DNA of 20,087 nucleotides from positions 16,708-36,794 of the forward strand of contig DYCR01000021.1 in NCBI GenBank assembly GCA_019418025.1, in the 5' to 3' direction. Source of the stretch: Clostridiales bacterium (GTDB lineage Bacteria > Bacillota > Clostridia > Oscillospirales > Oscillospiraceae). This document shows, one piece after another, positions 1 to 7,410 of this stretch. The position numbers were made by a program, and so were the translations under genes. The stretch's first letter is position 1; each line of letters opens with the position of its first letter. Under the pieces are notes generated by a model that did no database searches, was not told where the DNA came from, and was given only the letters and a program-made list of their open reading frames with translations.

Positions 1-424
1 AAAAGCCGGAAATCACCTCTTTTTCGTACGGTGTGACTGCTCCCTGAACGGATGCAAAAACAGGCTGAAAGGTTTCCGGATCAACTTTGACATGGACCTC
101 AACAGACACCCCCATTGCTTCGGCTTTGTCCAAGATATATGCGGCAGTTTCCTGAGATATGATAGAAATCAAGGATTCATCCGCCTGCTGTATCCCGGCC
201 TCGGACGCAGCCCGGGCCATGTCGGTGTAATCGTGCAGGGGGTTATCCAAGTCTGTGAAATCGATCTTGCGCAGAGGTGATATGGCAATCAGTGCCATGA
301 ACATCCCACACAGCATTTTGCGGATGCGACCGCCCGTGCCTGCGGTGCCTCCGATCGAAAGAACGAGGCTGACCAGGATGCCGCCGCAGACAAGCGTCAT
401 CAGATATGATGCGATGGCATGCAA
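1..424 (-). CDS. spoIIIAF: Stage III sporulation protein AF (partial, C-terminus outside window)
   Basis: Sixth gene of the spoIIIA operon. SpoIIIAF is a mother-cell membrane protein of the SpoIIIA-SpoIIQ channel; its soluble part has a ring-building-motif fold in characterised homologues. About 141 N-terminal residues are visible. Two hydrophobic segments (roughly residues 5-25 and 36-50) are followed by a soluble region with an acidic helix-rich stretch, as expected for the family. The start is taken as TTG at 424-422: a strong AAGGGGG Shine-Dalgarno lies 8 bases upstream inside the end of spoIIIAE, and the TTG directly follows the spoIIIAE TAA stop. An in-frame ATG at 400 is an alternative but would cut the first membrane segment. 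The gene runs off the left edge, so spoIIIAG and spoIIIAH would be expected next. Identification rests on operon position plus topology. Confidence 0.85.
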   Translation of the reverse strand, partial: MHAIASYLMTLVCGGILVSLVLSIGGTAGTGGRIRKMLCGMFMALIAISPLRKIDFTDLDNPLHDYTDMARAASEAGIQQADESLISIISQETAAYILDKAEAMGVSVEVHVKVDPETFQPVFASVQGAVTPYEKEVISGF

Positions 425-1468
425 TTACATGACCCCCTTCATAAAGCAGACAGTGCTGATCAGAAGCAAAACACTTTGAGTGCTGACCATTGCCAGCAGA
501 ATGCCCATGATACTGGAAAACTCGCCCACGAGCTTCGCCGCACCATTGGATGAAAAAGCCGAGCAGACTGCACTGAGCCCCTTGAGAAGCAAGTACTGGA
601 CACCCAGCTGCACAAATGGTTTTGCAAACAGGGCAAGGATCGTAAGCACTCCATATACCCCGGCGGCACTTCTGAGCATACCGGCACTGACCAGAACCGC
701 CTCAGATGCGTCAGAAAGGATGCCTCCGATGACAGGGACAGCCCCTGATATGGTGATTTTTGCAGCCTTGATGGCGGCCGCATCGGCGCTTCCGCTGACC
801 ACCCCTGTGATTGCCATATATCCCGTAAACAAATAAAGGATGATTTTCAAGATCCAAGTCATTGCCCATTTGATCAAAGACTTTATCTGAGCGAGGATAT
901 CCTCATGGATCGCGGCGTTGGCAATGGACAGCGTGACATAAAGATAGATCATGGGGATCATCAGCTTGGAGATGCAGCTCGACAGAAGTGCATCAAACAG
1001 CGCGGTACCTGTGTAGAGCGCCGTAGACGATGTGATGCCGCCCTGAGCCGCAAGGGCCCCGGTCATCACCGGCAGCAGCAGCTTTCCGTATTCACTGAGC
1101 TGGCTCACCGCTTCCACACCAAGCCGGATCAGTGCTGTGGATGGCTCTAACAGGGACAGGGCCACGGCAACCGTGGCCGCCAGTTCCATGGATCGGGCGG
1201 AAACCGATGGCGCAAATTCCTGAAGCACGCTGCAAAGCAAGATGATGGCAGCGGTCCTCAGGCAGATCGACATTGCTCCGTGCAGCGATGGGCTCCATTC
1301 TTTCAGTGCAAATACGATCACATTCCATAAGCCCTCTGAAAAGGAGTCTGCCTCCTCAGGAAGCGCCTCAGCCACAGCCTCGGGTGCCGGTGGTGCAGTA
1401 AAATCCATCCCGTGAACAGGCAGGGAAAAAAGCAGCAGCATCCCGGCGAGGATCATCATTCGTTTCAA
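425..1468 (-). CDS. spoIIIAE: Stage III sporulation protein AE
   Basis: Polytopic membrane protein of the SpoIIIA complex, which feeds or maintains the forespore during engulfment. The 347-residue product starts with a signal-peptide-like stretch (residues 1-20, a Lys/Arg start, a long hydrophobic core, then VHG). An acidic linker follows, and then several hydrophobic segments from about residue 65 to the end, including a Gly/Ala-rich SGAVPVIGGILSDASEAVL region typical of SpoIIIAE. It is somewhat shorter than the Bacillus subtilis protein (about 400 residues). Its ATG overlaps the spoIIIAD stop by four bases (ATGA), implying translational coupling. The last codons carry the Shine-Dalgarno of spoIIIAF. 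Confidence 0.95.
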   Translation of the reverse strand: MKRMMILAGMLLLFSLPVHGMDFTAPPAPEAVAEALPEEADSFSEGLWNVIVFALKEWSPSLHGAMSICLRTAAIILLCSVLQEFAPSVSARSMELAATVAVALSLLEPSTALIRLGVEAVSQLSEYGKLLLPVMTGALAAQGGITSSTALYTGTALFDALLSSCISKLMIPMIYLYVTLSIANAAIHEDILAQIKSLIKWAMTWILKIILYLFTGYMAITGVVSGSADAAAIKAAKITISGAVPVIGGILSDASEAVLVSAGMLRSAAGVYGVLTILALFAKPFVQLGVQYLLLKGLSAVCSAFSSNGAAKLVGEFSSIMGILLAMVSTQSVLLLISTVCFMKGVM

Positions 1469-1860
1469 ACCTGCATCAGCACCTCCTCCAGAATGGATAC
1501 CAACTGGCGCAGCAGCGGCAGACTAAGGAACAGGATTGCCCCATTGGATAAAAATTGCAGCGCCTTACCCAGAGCTGACTCACCGGCATCGGCACAGATC
1601 AGCCCCGTCAGCTCTGACAAGAATCCGATCCCTGCACACTTCAGAAGGACCGACACAAGGCCGGAATCCAGATCCCCAAGCTTCCGCAGATCCTTCAAAA
1701 ATCCAACCACCGGCTCCAGAAAGATGCCTGCACCGATGCAGACAAGACAGCAAACGCCCAGTGTCAGCATCAAACCGATATCCTTGCTCTGTTTTCCTAA
1801 CAGTAAAATCAATATCACTGCCAAAAGCACCATGGCAGTGGCTTGTAAGTATAGTTCCAT
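1465..1860 (-). CDS. spoIIIAD: Stage III sporulation protein AD
   Basis: Small (131-residue) integral membrane protein of the SpoIIIA complex, close to the usual family length of about 130. There are four hydrophobic stretches, at about residues 4-22, 29-50, 65-90 (around the conserved GIGFLSELTGLICADAGES segment) and 99-120. The AD family signature of a Gly-rich membrane region followed by CADAGES/ALGKALQF is visible. It starts at ATG 1860, overlapping the spoIIIAC stop by one base (TGATG), with no convincing Shine-Dalgarno. Translation probably depends on reinitiation from spoIIIAC. Confidence 0.95.
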   Translation of the reverse strand: MELYLQATAMVLLAVILILLLGKQSKDIGLMLTLGVCCLVCIGAGIFLEPVVGFLKDLRKLGDLDSGLVSVLLKCAGIGFLSELTGLICADAGESALGKALQFLSNGAILFLSLPLLRQLVSILEEVLMQV

Positions 1861-2054
1861 CAGAATTCAAAAAGCCTTTTCACCAAGTCAAATAAGTCGG
1901 AAATTTTCTGCGCAATCATCATCAATACAACCACCAGCCCTGCAAGGGTGGTCATGGTGGCCTGCTCCTCCCTGCCGGAACGGGAAAGCACCTGATTCAG
2001 AATAGAGACAATGATGCCGATTGCAGCGATTTTGAAAATCAGATCGATATCCAT
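1860..2054 (-). CDS. spoIIIAC: Stage III sporulation protein AC
   Basis: Tiny (64-residue) membrane protein of the SpoIIIA channel, with two hydrophobic helices (about residues 5-22 and 33-48) split by the short polar loop SRSGREEQA. This is the standard SpoIIIAC layout and is close to the usual 65-68 residues. SpoIIIAC and SpoIIIAD are related to each other. The ATG sits three bases after the spoIIIAB stop. The preceding bases contain no real Shine-Dalgarno, so coupling to spoIIIAB is likely. Confidence 0.94.
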   Translation of the reverse strand: MDIDLIFKIAAIGIIVSILNQVLSRSGREEQATMTTLAGLVVVLMMIAQKISDLFDLVKRLFEF

Positions 2055-2057
2055 AAG

Positions 2058-2567
2058 CTATATGAATAAAATGGCCAAAGCCGCACCGGCGCATAGCCCC
2101 AAGGTCTGGTAGCTGCGGATGCGATTCTGACGATGGTCATTGAGGTATCGCAGCTTGCCTTGCGCACGCTTCAAGCAGCTTTCGATGCCGCGGATCTGTC
2201 CGGTCAGATCGAAGCATCCAAGGCTGCTGCCAAGCTGGGTCAGAATATCCTGCACAGAGTCCGGCAAGGTCATTGCTGCCTGCACTGCACGCATGCAGCT
2301 GACCGCATCCGGCGCCACCTGTGCCTCCAGCTCCTCTGCCAAGGCAAGAAAAACGTTCCGTATCCTGCCACTGAGAGACTGTGCGGTGTTTCTGCACAGC
2401 TGAGGCAAAGGTGTCATGTGGTATGACAGCTCACAGCTCATATATTCCAAGGCTCTGCATAAAGCCTCCAGCATGCGTGTCTCAGTCCGATATGCCGATG
2501 CCATCAGGAATCCGCACCCACCGCAGCCTGAGATGATCAGTATTGCGCCAATCCATTTAATCGTCAT
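2058..2567 (-). CDS. spoIIIAB: Stage III sporulation protein AB
   Basis: SpoIIIAB (169 residues here) is a membrane-anchored helical protein with a fold resembling type II secretion GspF; it is thought to connect the SpoIIIAA ATPase to the channel. An N-terminal hydrophobic helix (about residues 4-22) is followed by the family-typical MLEALCRALEYMSCELSYH segment, a long amphipathic helical region and a C-terminal hydrophobic helix (about 150-168). The start is ATG 2567, overlapping the spoIIIAA stop by four bases (ATGA). A longer frame upstream lies entirely inside spoIIIAA and is not used. Confidence 0.94.
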   Translation of the reverse strand: MTIKWIGAILIISGCGGCGFLMASAYRTETRMLEALCRALEYMSCELSYHMTPLPQLCRNTAQSLSGRIRNVFLALAEELEAQVAPDAVSCMRAVQAAMTLPDSVQDILTQLGSSLGCFDLTGQIRGIESCLKRAQGKLRYLNDHRQNRIRSYQTLGLCAGAALAILFI

Positions 2568-3394
2568 CTTGAGATCCTTTCTAAGTGGTAGGACTTGTCC
2601 GGGTGCATGACCACAACGGTGGAAAACACCTTTGATCGGACAAGGGGCTGGTAAACGGGACGGGACAGCAAATCGCTGACGCCGGATGCATGAGCAGTCG
2701 CAATGACCTTCACTCCGCACCACAGGGCCTGTACCATTGCATCACAGTCGGCCTGCTCGGTGATCTCGTCCAAAGCAACCCAAGCCGGTCCCATGCTGCG
2801 TATCACTGCACCGATCCCCTTCTGTTTCTGCACTCCGATCAGAATATCGGTGTTTTTCCCGGGCTCAAAACAGGGCTTTCCGCAGGAAAAGGGAAAGATC
2901 TCCGATCGCTCGTCCACAACACAGACAGCGCCATGCCCCGAATTGGAAATTCTGCGAATATAATCTCGCAGCATTGTGGTTTTTCCACTGCCGGGCGAGC
3001 CGATCACCAGTAGAGAGTCACGAACGGGTATCTGGGCAGATATCCCCTGAAGATCCTTTGCCACGCGGATGCAAGCAGAGGTCAGTGAACGAATCCCCTC
3101 GGCACAGCATTCGCCGCACACACCGATTCGATGACCTCCCGAGGCCGTCAGATACCCCTGCTTCATAGAGATGCTGTTCCATGGGGAGTAGCGGCTTGCG
3201 GTGTTCACACAGAAATTCAAATCATCCTGAGAAATGGGCTTTCCCACGTCCACGGCTTTATTCAGATAGACAAGCTGCGCCGGATAGGACAGCCTGAGAC
3301 GTATCTCTGCCAGTGACTCAATCCCTGCTTCCGGCAGCAGCGGGCGCAATTTGGCGGGCAGGATGGATTGCAGCTGGGCATGTACCATTTTCAT
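2564..3394 (-). CDS. spoIIIAA: Stage III sporulation protein AA, secretion-type ATPase
   Basis: Cytosolic ATPase of the SpoIIIA-SpoIIQ channel, related to type II/IV secretion and pilus ATPases. The 276 residues hold a Walker A GSPGSGKTT (132-140), a VVDERSEI segment (159-166), a Walker B-like AWVALDEIT (204-212) and the preceding GHRIGVCGE motif (88-96). Start choice: AGGAG at 3408-3404 gives nine bases of spacing to ATG 3394. TTG 3403 and ATG 3400 are in frame but too close to that site. It is the first gene of the operon, so sporulation control would enter here; a weak sigma-E-like promoter precedes it. Confidence 0.95.
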   Translation of the reverse strand: MKMVHAQLQSILPAKLRPLLPEAGIESLAEIRLRLSYPAQLVYLNKAVDVGKPISQDDLNFCVNTASRYSPWNSISMKQGYLTASGGHRIGVCGECCAEGIRSLTSACIRVAKDLQGISAQIPVRDSLLVIGSPGSGKTTMLRDYIRRISNSGHGAVCVVDERSEIFPFSCGKPCFEPGKNTDILIGVQKQKGIGAVIRSMGPAWVALDEITEQADCDAMVQALWCGVKVIATAHASGVSDLLSRPVYQPLVRSKVFSTVVVMHPDKSYHLERISR

Positions 3395-3413
3395 TTGCAT
3401 CAACTCCTGGGAT

Positions 3414-3441
3414 AGACTATGCGCCCCAAAATGGATTATGA
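3414..3441 (-). promoter_or_regulatory. Candidate sigma-E promoter of the spoIIIA operon
   Basis: On the minus strand TCATAAT (3441-3435) and CATAGTCT (3421-3414) resemble the sigma-E -35 (kmATATT) and -10 (CATACAHT) elements, separated by 13 bases. spoIIIA is a sigma-E operon in characterised spore formers. A weakness is that the predicted transcript start would fall at or within the Shine-Dalgarno at 3408-3404. The true promoter may therefore be slightly different, or may lie upstream within the inserted element. Confidence 0.35.
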
Positions 3442-3449
3442 CAGGATAT

Positions 3450-3479
3450 AAAAAGAGCCACCGGCTATGCCGATGGCTC
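3450..3479 (-). terminator. Rho-independent terminator, probably the original ftsK terminator
   Basis: On the minus strand an 11-pair stem with one mismatch and a three-base loop (3479-3455) is followed directly by five T residues (3454-3450). It is now about 240 bases from the ftsK stop because an insertion separates it from a second copy of the hairpin at 3682-3705, which lacks a T tract. Confidence 0.65.
3454..3477. repeat. 24-base direct repeat, left copy
   Basis: This 24-base string recurs exactly at 3682-3705 in the same orientation and flanks a strongly folded insert. The repeat is itself an imperfect palindrome (hairpin). This copy continues into the closing arm and, on the minus strand, a T tract. 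Confidence 0.85.
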
Positions 3480-3681
3480 GCAGTGTGTCAAAAAAGTCTC
3501 ACAGAGTTTGCCGCTTGAGCGGCAAAAAAGATACAATCATTTTCCACGGGGGCGTGTACCTCGGGGAAAACACATATCAGCCTGAGAGTGTGGAATTTAC
3601 CCGTCGGCGACGGGCAAATTCTGCGCGGGTCAGGCTGCAAAAACTTGTCGAAAAGCCCTAAAAGGGTTTTTCGACAGTCTC
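3478..3681. mobile_element. Folded insertion resembling a MITE or small structured RNA element
   Basis: This ~204-base stretch between exact 24-base direct repeats carries no credible gene. It holds a chain of strong inverted repeats. TTTGCCGC/GCGGCAAA at 3507-3526 has a four-base loop. CAGCCTGA (3578-3585) pairs with TCAGGCTG (3630-3637) and encloses a hairpin at 3593-3621 whose core is CCCGTC-ggc-GACGGG. A 14-base-arm hairpin spans 3646-3676 (TGTCGAAAAGCCCT against its complement with one mismatch). The outer ends are imperfectly inverted (TGTCAAAAAAG near 3487 against TGTCGAAAAAC on the other strand near 3676). That pattern fits a non-autonomous transposable element. A 24-base target duplication would be unusually long, so recombination between two pre-existing hairpin copies is an alternative. 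Confidence 0.5.
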
Positions 3682-3705
3682 AGAGCCACCGGCTATGCCG
3701 ATGGC
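3682..3705. repeat. 24-base direct repeat, right copy
   Basis: Exact copy of 3454-3477, seventeen bases beyond the ftsK stop codon. The base after the repeat differs (g instead of t), so the outer part of the stem is broken, and no T tract follows on the minus strand. This copy should be a poor terminator. Confidence 0.85.
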
Positions 3706-3721
3706 GCGATGGGGAATATGA

Positions 3722-6430
3722 TTAGATTTCTTCCGGCACAGGTTCGTCAAACAAGGAAGGCTCGCTTTCCTCTTCCTCCGATTCGGCAATGGGCTGTCCG
3801 GATTTCATTTGCTCCCACTGCTCTTTTGTGATGAGGATCTGCCGAGGCTTGCTGCCCACAAACGGACCGACAATACCGCGCTCTTCCATTTCGTCCACGA
3901 TCCGTGCGGCTCGGGCATATCCGAGCTTTAACCGTCGCTGAAGCATCGAAACGGAGGCCTGCTTCGTTTCCAGAATCACGTCAACTGCCGCAGGGAGCAT
4001 CTCATCCCCTTCTAGCTCTGCCGCACTGGGGTCAGGGTCGGAGGCGGTAGCTGCCGCAGTTTTGGAACCCGTCTGTGCAGCTTTTTTCTCGATCTCTTCC
4101 ATGACCTTTTCATCATATGTGTTGGTGTAGTGTTCCTTGATAAAGGTGGTAACAGCTTCTACCTCTGGGTCACTGACAAAACAACCCTGAACACGGACAG
4201 GCTTTCCACTGCCAATTGGCGCAAAGAGCATATCTCCCTTGCCCACCAGTTTTTCTGCACCGACCGTGTCCAAAATAATTCTGGATTCCATAGCCGAGGC
4301 TACTGCAAATGCAATTCTGGAGGGGATATTCGCCTTCATCAGACCGGTGATCACATCAGCCGAGGGACGCTGCGTTGCAATGATCAGGTGGATACCTGCG
4401 GCACGTCCCATCTGAGCGATACGGCAGATGGACTCTTCCACTTCCTTTGCTGCAACCAACATCAGATCCGCAAGCTCGTCGATGATCACAACCACCTGCG
4501 CCAGATGCTCCCCTTCCAGCTCGCCGCCGTCTATCATGGAATTGTAAGACTCAAGATCACGAACCCCTGCATCGGACATGGAACGATACCGACGCATCAT
4601 TTCCGTGACTGCCCATTGCAGACTTCCTGCGGCCTTTTTGGGGTCGGTCACCACAGGGATCAGCAGATGTGGAATGCCGTTGTAGATGCCAAGCTCAACC
4701 ATTTTGGGGTCCACCATGATCAGCTTTACATCGTCAGGACTTGCTTTATACAGCAGGGATATGATGATCGAGTTCATACACACGGATTTACCCGAGCCGG
4801 TGGTGCCCGCGATCAGCATATGGGGCAGCTTTGCAATATTGCCAATGATACAGCTGCCGCCGATATCCTTGCCCACAGCAAAACTGGATTTGCTTTTGGC
4901 TCTGGTGAATTCACCGGAATTGATGACCTCCCGGAGGGAAACAGGCGTGACTGCCATATTGGGGACCTCAATACCCACCACGGAGATCTTCCCGGGAACG
5001 GGCGCAATACGCACACCGGATGCGCCCAAACTCAGGGCAATATCATCCGCCATTGTAGTCAGTTTATTCAAGCGCACGCCCTTTTCCAGCTCCACCTCAT
5101 AGCGTGTGACGCTGGGGCCTCGGGTCACGTTGCTGATATGCGCCTCAATTTTGAAGGATGCCAGTGTATCATTCAGTCGCTTGGTGTTCTCCCGCATTTC
5201 AAGCGTGCCATCCACTGCCCCGCCGCTTGGGCTGCGCAGCAGATCGATGGGCGGAAAACAGTAAACGGGCTTTTCCTGTTCACTGGCAAGTGCGATTTCC
5301 TGAGCAACCTCAACGGCAGATTGCGCCGCCTCTTTCGAGGTGACCTTCTTATTTTCCGGTACAGGGTAAACCAGTTCCGGCATCGACACAGGGATCGGTT
5401 CCTCAGAAACGGGAGTGACATCCACTGCCTCGGCTGTGACGGGCTGTACCTCCGGCACAGAAATCGGCTCAGCAGGTGTCGGTACGATGTCGTCCTGCCG
5501 GATCGGCTCAGCATCGTGAGTCTGTCCTGCCAAAGACACGGGGGTATCAATGTCATCTTCAATCTCGGCCATGATTTTTTTGCTGCGCTTGGCACTGCTT
5601 TCTTTGATCGCAGCCTCTGCACGTGCATTTTCTTCCGCCGCAGCAGCTTCCATAATGGCCCGTTCTGCCTCAAGCCGACGCTTCTGCTCCACATGAGCAA
5701 TACGCTTGTTGGCAATGTGGTTCACAACGATCGCCGCAGGCTCCGGAGGCTCCGGACGTTCCTCATCCATCTCATCGTCCAGACGGGGGCGGTTCTCGAT
5801 GGCGCGGATCAAGCTCGGGATGGTGATTTTGCATGCAGCAAGCAGACACAGCAGGGCGCTGATGATCAGTACAATGTAACTGAACACCCTTCCAAAAGCT
5901 GCAACGATTGCCTCAGTCAGCAAACCGCAGAATACTCCGCCGGTGGTCCCGGCAATTCCCCCTACATAAAGATCCTTGATAAAGCCGAACCCGCCGCTCA
6001 GCCCCACAGGGTTTGCCGACAGATGGGAGATACAGCCGCACAGGAAAATAAAACCGAGTGTACAGCAGCTGCGCAGGAAGGCTGGCTGTTTTCCGCTGAA
6101 TGCCTGAATCACAAACAGATACAGCATGCCGGGGATCGCGACATAAAACGCAACAACGCCAAACAAGCCCTGTGTAATTTGCTTTACAAATGTCAGCAGA
6201 AAGCCGTCCTCGTTCATGGAGATAACGAGAAAAATCACAAAAAGCAGCAAATATACCACCGATGCAATCGCACGCCCAGGCAAGCGGATGGCGGGAGCTT
6301 CCTCAATAAAGTCCTTTTTTCCGCGCTTCGGTGCTTTGGTCGATTGCCGCTCGGAGCCTGCACGTGTTTTCTTGGTTCTGTTTTGTGAGGCAGTGTTTCT
6401 CTGTGCTTGGGTCATCTTCTTTTCAGCCAC
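3722..6430 (-). CDS. ftsK: FtsK/SpoIIIE-family DNA translocase
   Basis: Membrane-anchored, ATP-driven double-stranded DNA pump that clears chromosomes from the division or sporulation septum. About 902 residues. A basic N-terminus is followed by four to five hydrophobic segments (about residues 40-200), then a long charged, Ala/Glu- and Pro-rich linker (about 210-385). The motor comes next, with Walker A GTTGSGKSV near residue 540, Walker B VVIIDELADLM near 645 and an IATQRPSADVITG segment. A C-terminal winged-helix gamma domain (SMLQRRLKLGYARAARIVDEME) reads DNA polarity signals. The start is GTG 6430, eight bases after AAGGAG; GTG 6439 sits on the Shine-Dalgarno itself. It begins 12 bases after the upstream gene's stop, so it is cotranscribed. 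Whether it serves vegetative division, sporulation or both cannot be told from sequence. Confidence 0.96.
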   Translation of the reverse strand: MAEKKMTQAQRNTASQNRTKKTRAGSERQSTKAPKRGKKDFIEEAPAIRLPGRAIASVVYLLLFVIFLVISMNEDGFLLTFVKQITQGLFGVVAFYVAIPGMLYLFVIQAFSGKQPAFLRSCCTLGFIFLCGCISHLSANPVGLSGGFGFIKDLYVGGIAGTTGGVFCGLLTEAIVAAFGRVFSYIVLIISALLCLLAACKITIPSLIRAIENRPRLDDEMDEERPEPPEPAAIVVNHIANKRIAHVEQKRRLEAERAIMEAAAAEENARAEAAIKESSAKRSKKIMAEIEDDIDTPVSLAGQTHDAEPIRQDDIVPTPAEPISVPEVQPVTAEAVDVTPVSEEPIPVSMPELVYPVPENKKVTSKEAAQSAVEVAQEIALASEQEKPVYCFPPIDLLRSPSGGAVDGTLEMRENTKRLNDTLASFKIEAHISNVTRGPSVTRYEVELEKGVRLNKLTTMADDIALSLGASGVRIAPVPGKISVVGIEVPNMAVTPVSLREVINSGEFTRAKSKSSFAVGKDIGGSCIIGNIAKLPHMLIAGTTGSGKSVCMNSIIISLLYKASPDDVKLIMVDPKMVELGIYNGIPHLLIPVVTDPKKAAGSLQWAVTEMMRRYRSMSDAGVRDLESYNSMIDGGELEGEHLAQVVVIIDELADLMLVAAKEVEESICRIAQMGRAAGIHLIIATQRPSADVITGLMKANIPSRIAFAVASAMESRIILDTVGAEKLVGKGDMLFAPIGSGKPVRVQGCFVSDPEVEAVTTFIKEHYTNTYDEKVMEEIEKKAAQTGSKTAAATASDPDPSAAELEGDEMLPAAVDVILETKQASVSMLQRRLKLGYARAARIVDEMEERGIVGPFVGSKPRQILITKEQWEQMKSGQPIAESEEEESEPSLFDEPVPEEI

Positions 6431-6442
6431 GTGATTCACTCC

Positions 6443-7276
6443 TTAAACAGTTAAAAATAGAATAAAGCTAAACAATGCAAGGCCCCAGCTATAGTAGGCA
6501 AAACCGGTAATACCGACATGTTCCATCAAAAATCTTGCCAATTTCAAAGCGAGGACAGCACCTGCCGCCGCAAGCAGTCCGGCTAAAACCGCAGCAAGCA
6601 GCAAAGAACCGCTGAATGCCATGCCACCTGACAGCATCTGCAGAAAATCAAATGCAATATCCACGATCAGGACACGGATCATCAGCAGCTGAGTAAATTC
6701 AAATGCGTACCTGCGGTCAACGCCTCTGGCAATGCCGAAGGATGCAGCTGCGCCAACTGCTGAGATACCGGGAATTACTGACAATCCGGCACCCAGTCCC
6801 ATCAAAAGTCCGTCCACCCGAGGCATGTTTCTGGAATCCTTGTTGCCGGAACGGCAAACCGCAGGCAGGATCAGAAAGATACCGTTGCACACCAAGGCGA
6901 TCGCCAGAAAATTGATACGGTTCTGGATAAACGAGACCATTGGTGTCATCAGCTTCAGCGCGACCATCACAATCGTTGCGCTCCTCAGCAGCCGTACCGT
7001 GTAAAGCGACTGCATATCCGGCTGGGTTCTGCGCCGCCGTGCCGGGATCTTCTCAAGATGTCTGGTGTGACGGATTCTGAAAATCGTATTTTTACAATAT
7101 AAAATCAGTGCGATCAAACATGCAATATGTACCAGAAGCAAAAACAGCGGTCCTTCAGATTCAACGTCAAAGAACAGACGCAGCAGTGAACGATGTGCTT
7201 CAGCTGAAATGGGGAGCAATTCGGAAAAGCCGGATATGAACCCCATAATGAGGTTTTGAAACAAATTCATGCCCAT
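6443..7276 (-). CDS. UppP/BacA-like membrane protein with altered active-site motifs
   Basis: The 277-residue polytopic protein aligns by eye with undecaprenyl-diphosphate phosphatase. The first signature reads SGFSELLPISAEAH (15-28) and the second GLSVIPGISAVGAAASFGIARG (164-185). Canonical UppP has ExxxEFLPISSxGH and PGxSRSG. Here the first Glu is Ser15, the second Ser of the SS pair is Ala25, and the catalytic Arg after PGxS is Ala173. Glu19, Ser24 and His28 remain. It may therefore not hydrolyse undecaprenyl diphosphate by the usual mechanism; lipid binding or transport is a speculative alternative. The start is ATG 7276, seven bases after GGGGAGG, preferred over ATG 7303 and 7282. It has its own sigma-A promoter and is coupled to ftsK, whose Shine-Dalgarno overlaps its stop. 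Confidence 0.8.
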   Translation of the reverse strand: MGMNLFQNLIMGFISGFSELLPISAEAHRSLLRLFFDVESEGPLFLLLVHIACLIALILYCKNTIFRIRHTRHLEKIPARRRRTQPDMQSLYTVRLLRSATIVMVALKLMTPMVSFIQNRINFLAIALVCNGIFLILPAVCRSGNKDSRNMPRVDGLLMGLGAGLSVIPGISAVGAAASFGIARGVDRRYAFEFTQLLMIRVLIVDIAFDFLQMLSGGMAFSGSLLLAAVLAGLLAAAGAVLALKLARFLMEHVGITGFAYYSWGLALFSFILFLTV

Positions 7277-7309
7277 GCGCATACCTCCCCATAATGTATT
7301 CATCAGTTT

Positions 7310-7338
7310 ATTTTATCACATTTTATAGGCTTTGTCCA
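7310..7338 (-). promoter_or_regulatory. Sigma-A promoter for the uppP-like gene and ftsK
   Basis: On the minus strand TGGACA (7338-7333) and TAAAAT (7315-7310) are separated by exactly 17 bases, about 30 bases before the Shine-Dalgarno of the uppP-like gene. This gives the two-gene unit a housekeeping promoter independent of tepA. Confidence 0.7.
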
Positions 7339-7410
7339 GTTTGAATGGCAGCAAAAACTCATATGTAAGATGGAGCATGTGTTAAGATCTCCGCTCCACC
7401 CTGCTATGCT

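Noticed and set aside
3467..3661. Short plus-strand open frame inside the folded insertion
   Set aside because: Basic, low-complexity translation imposed by the hairpins; no ribosome site.
4130..6388. Very long plus-strand open frame (about 750 codons) opposite ftsK
   Set aside because: It is fully antisense to a clear FtsK gene. Its translation is rich in His, Cys, Gln and Arg with no domain; it arises from codon bias.
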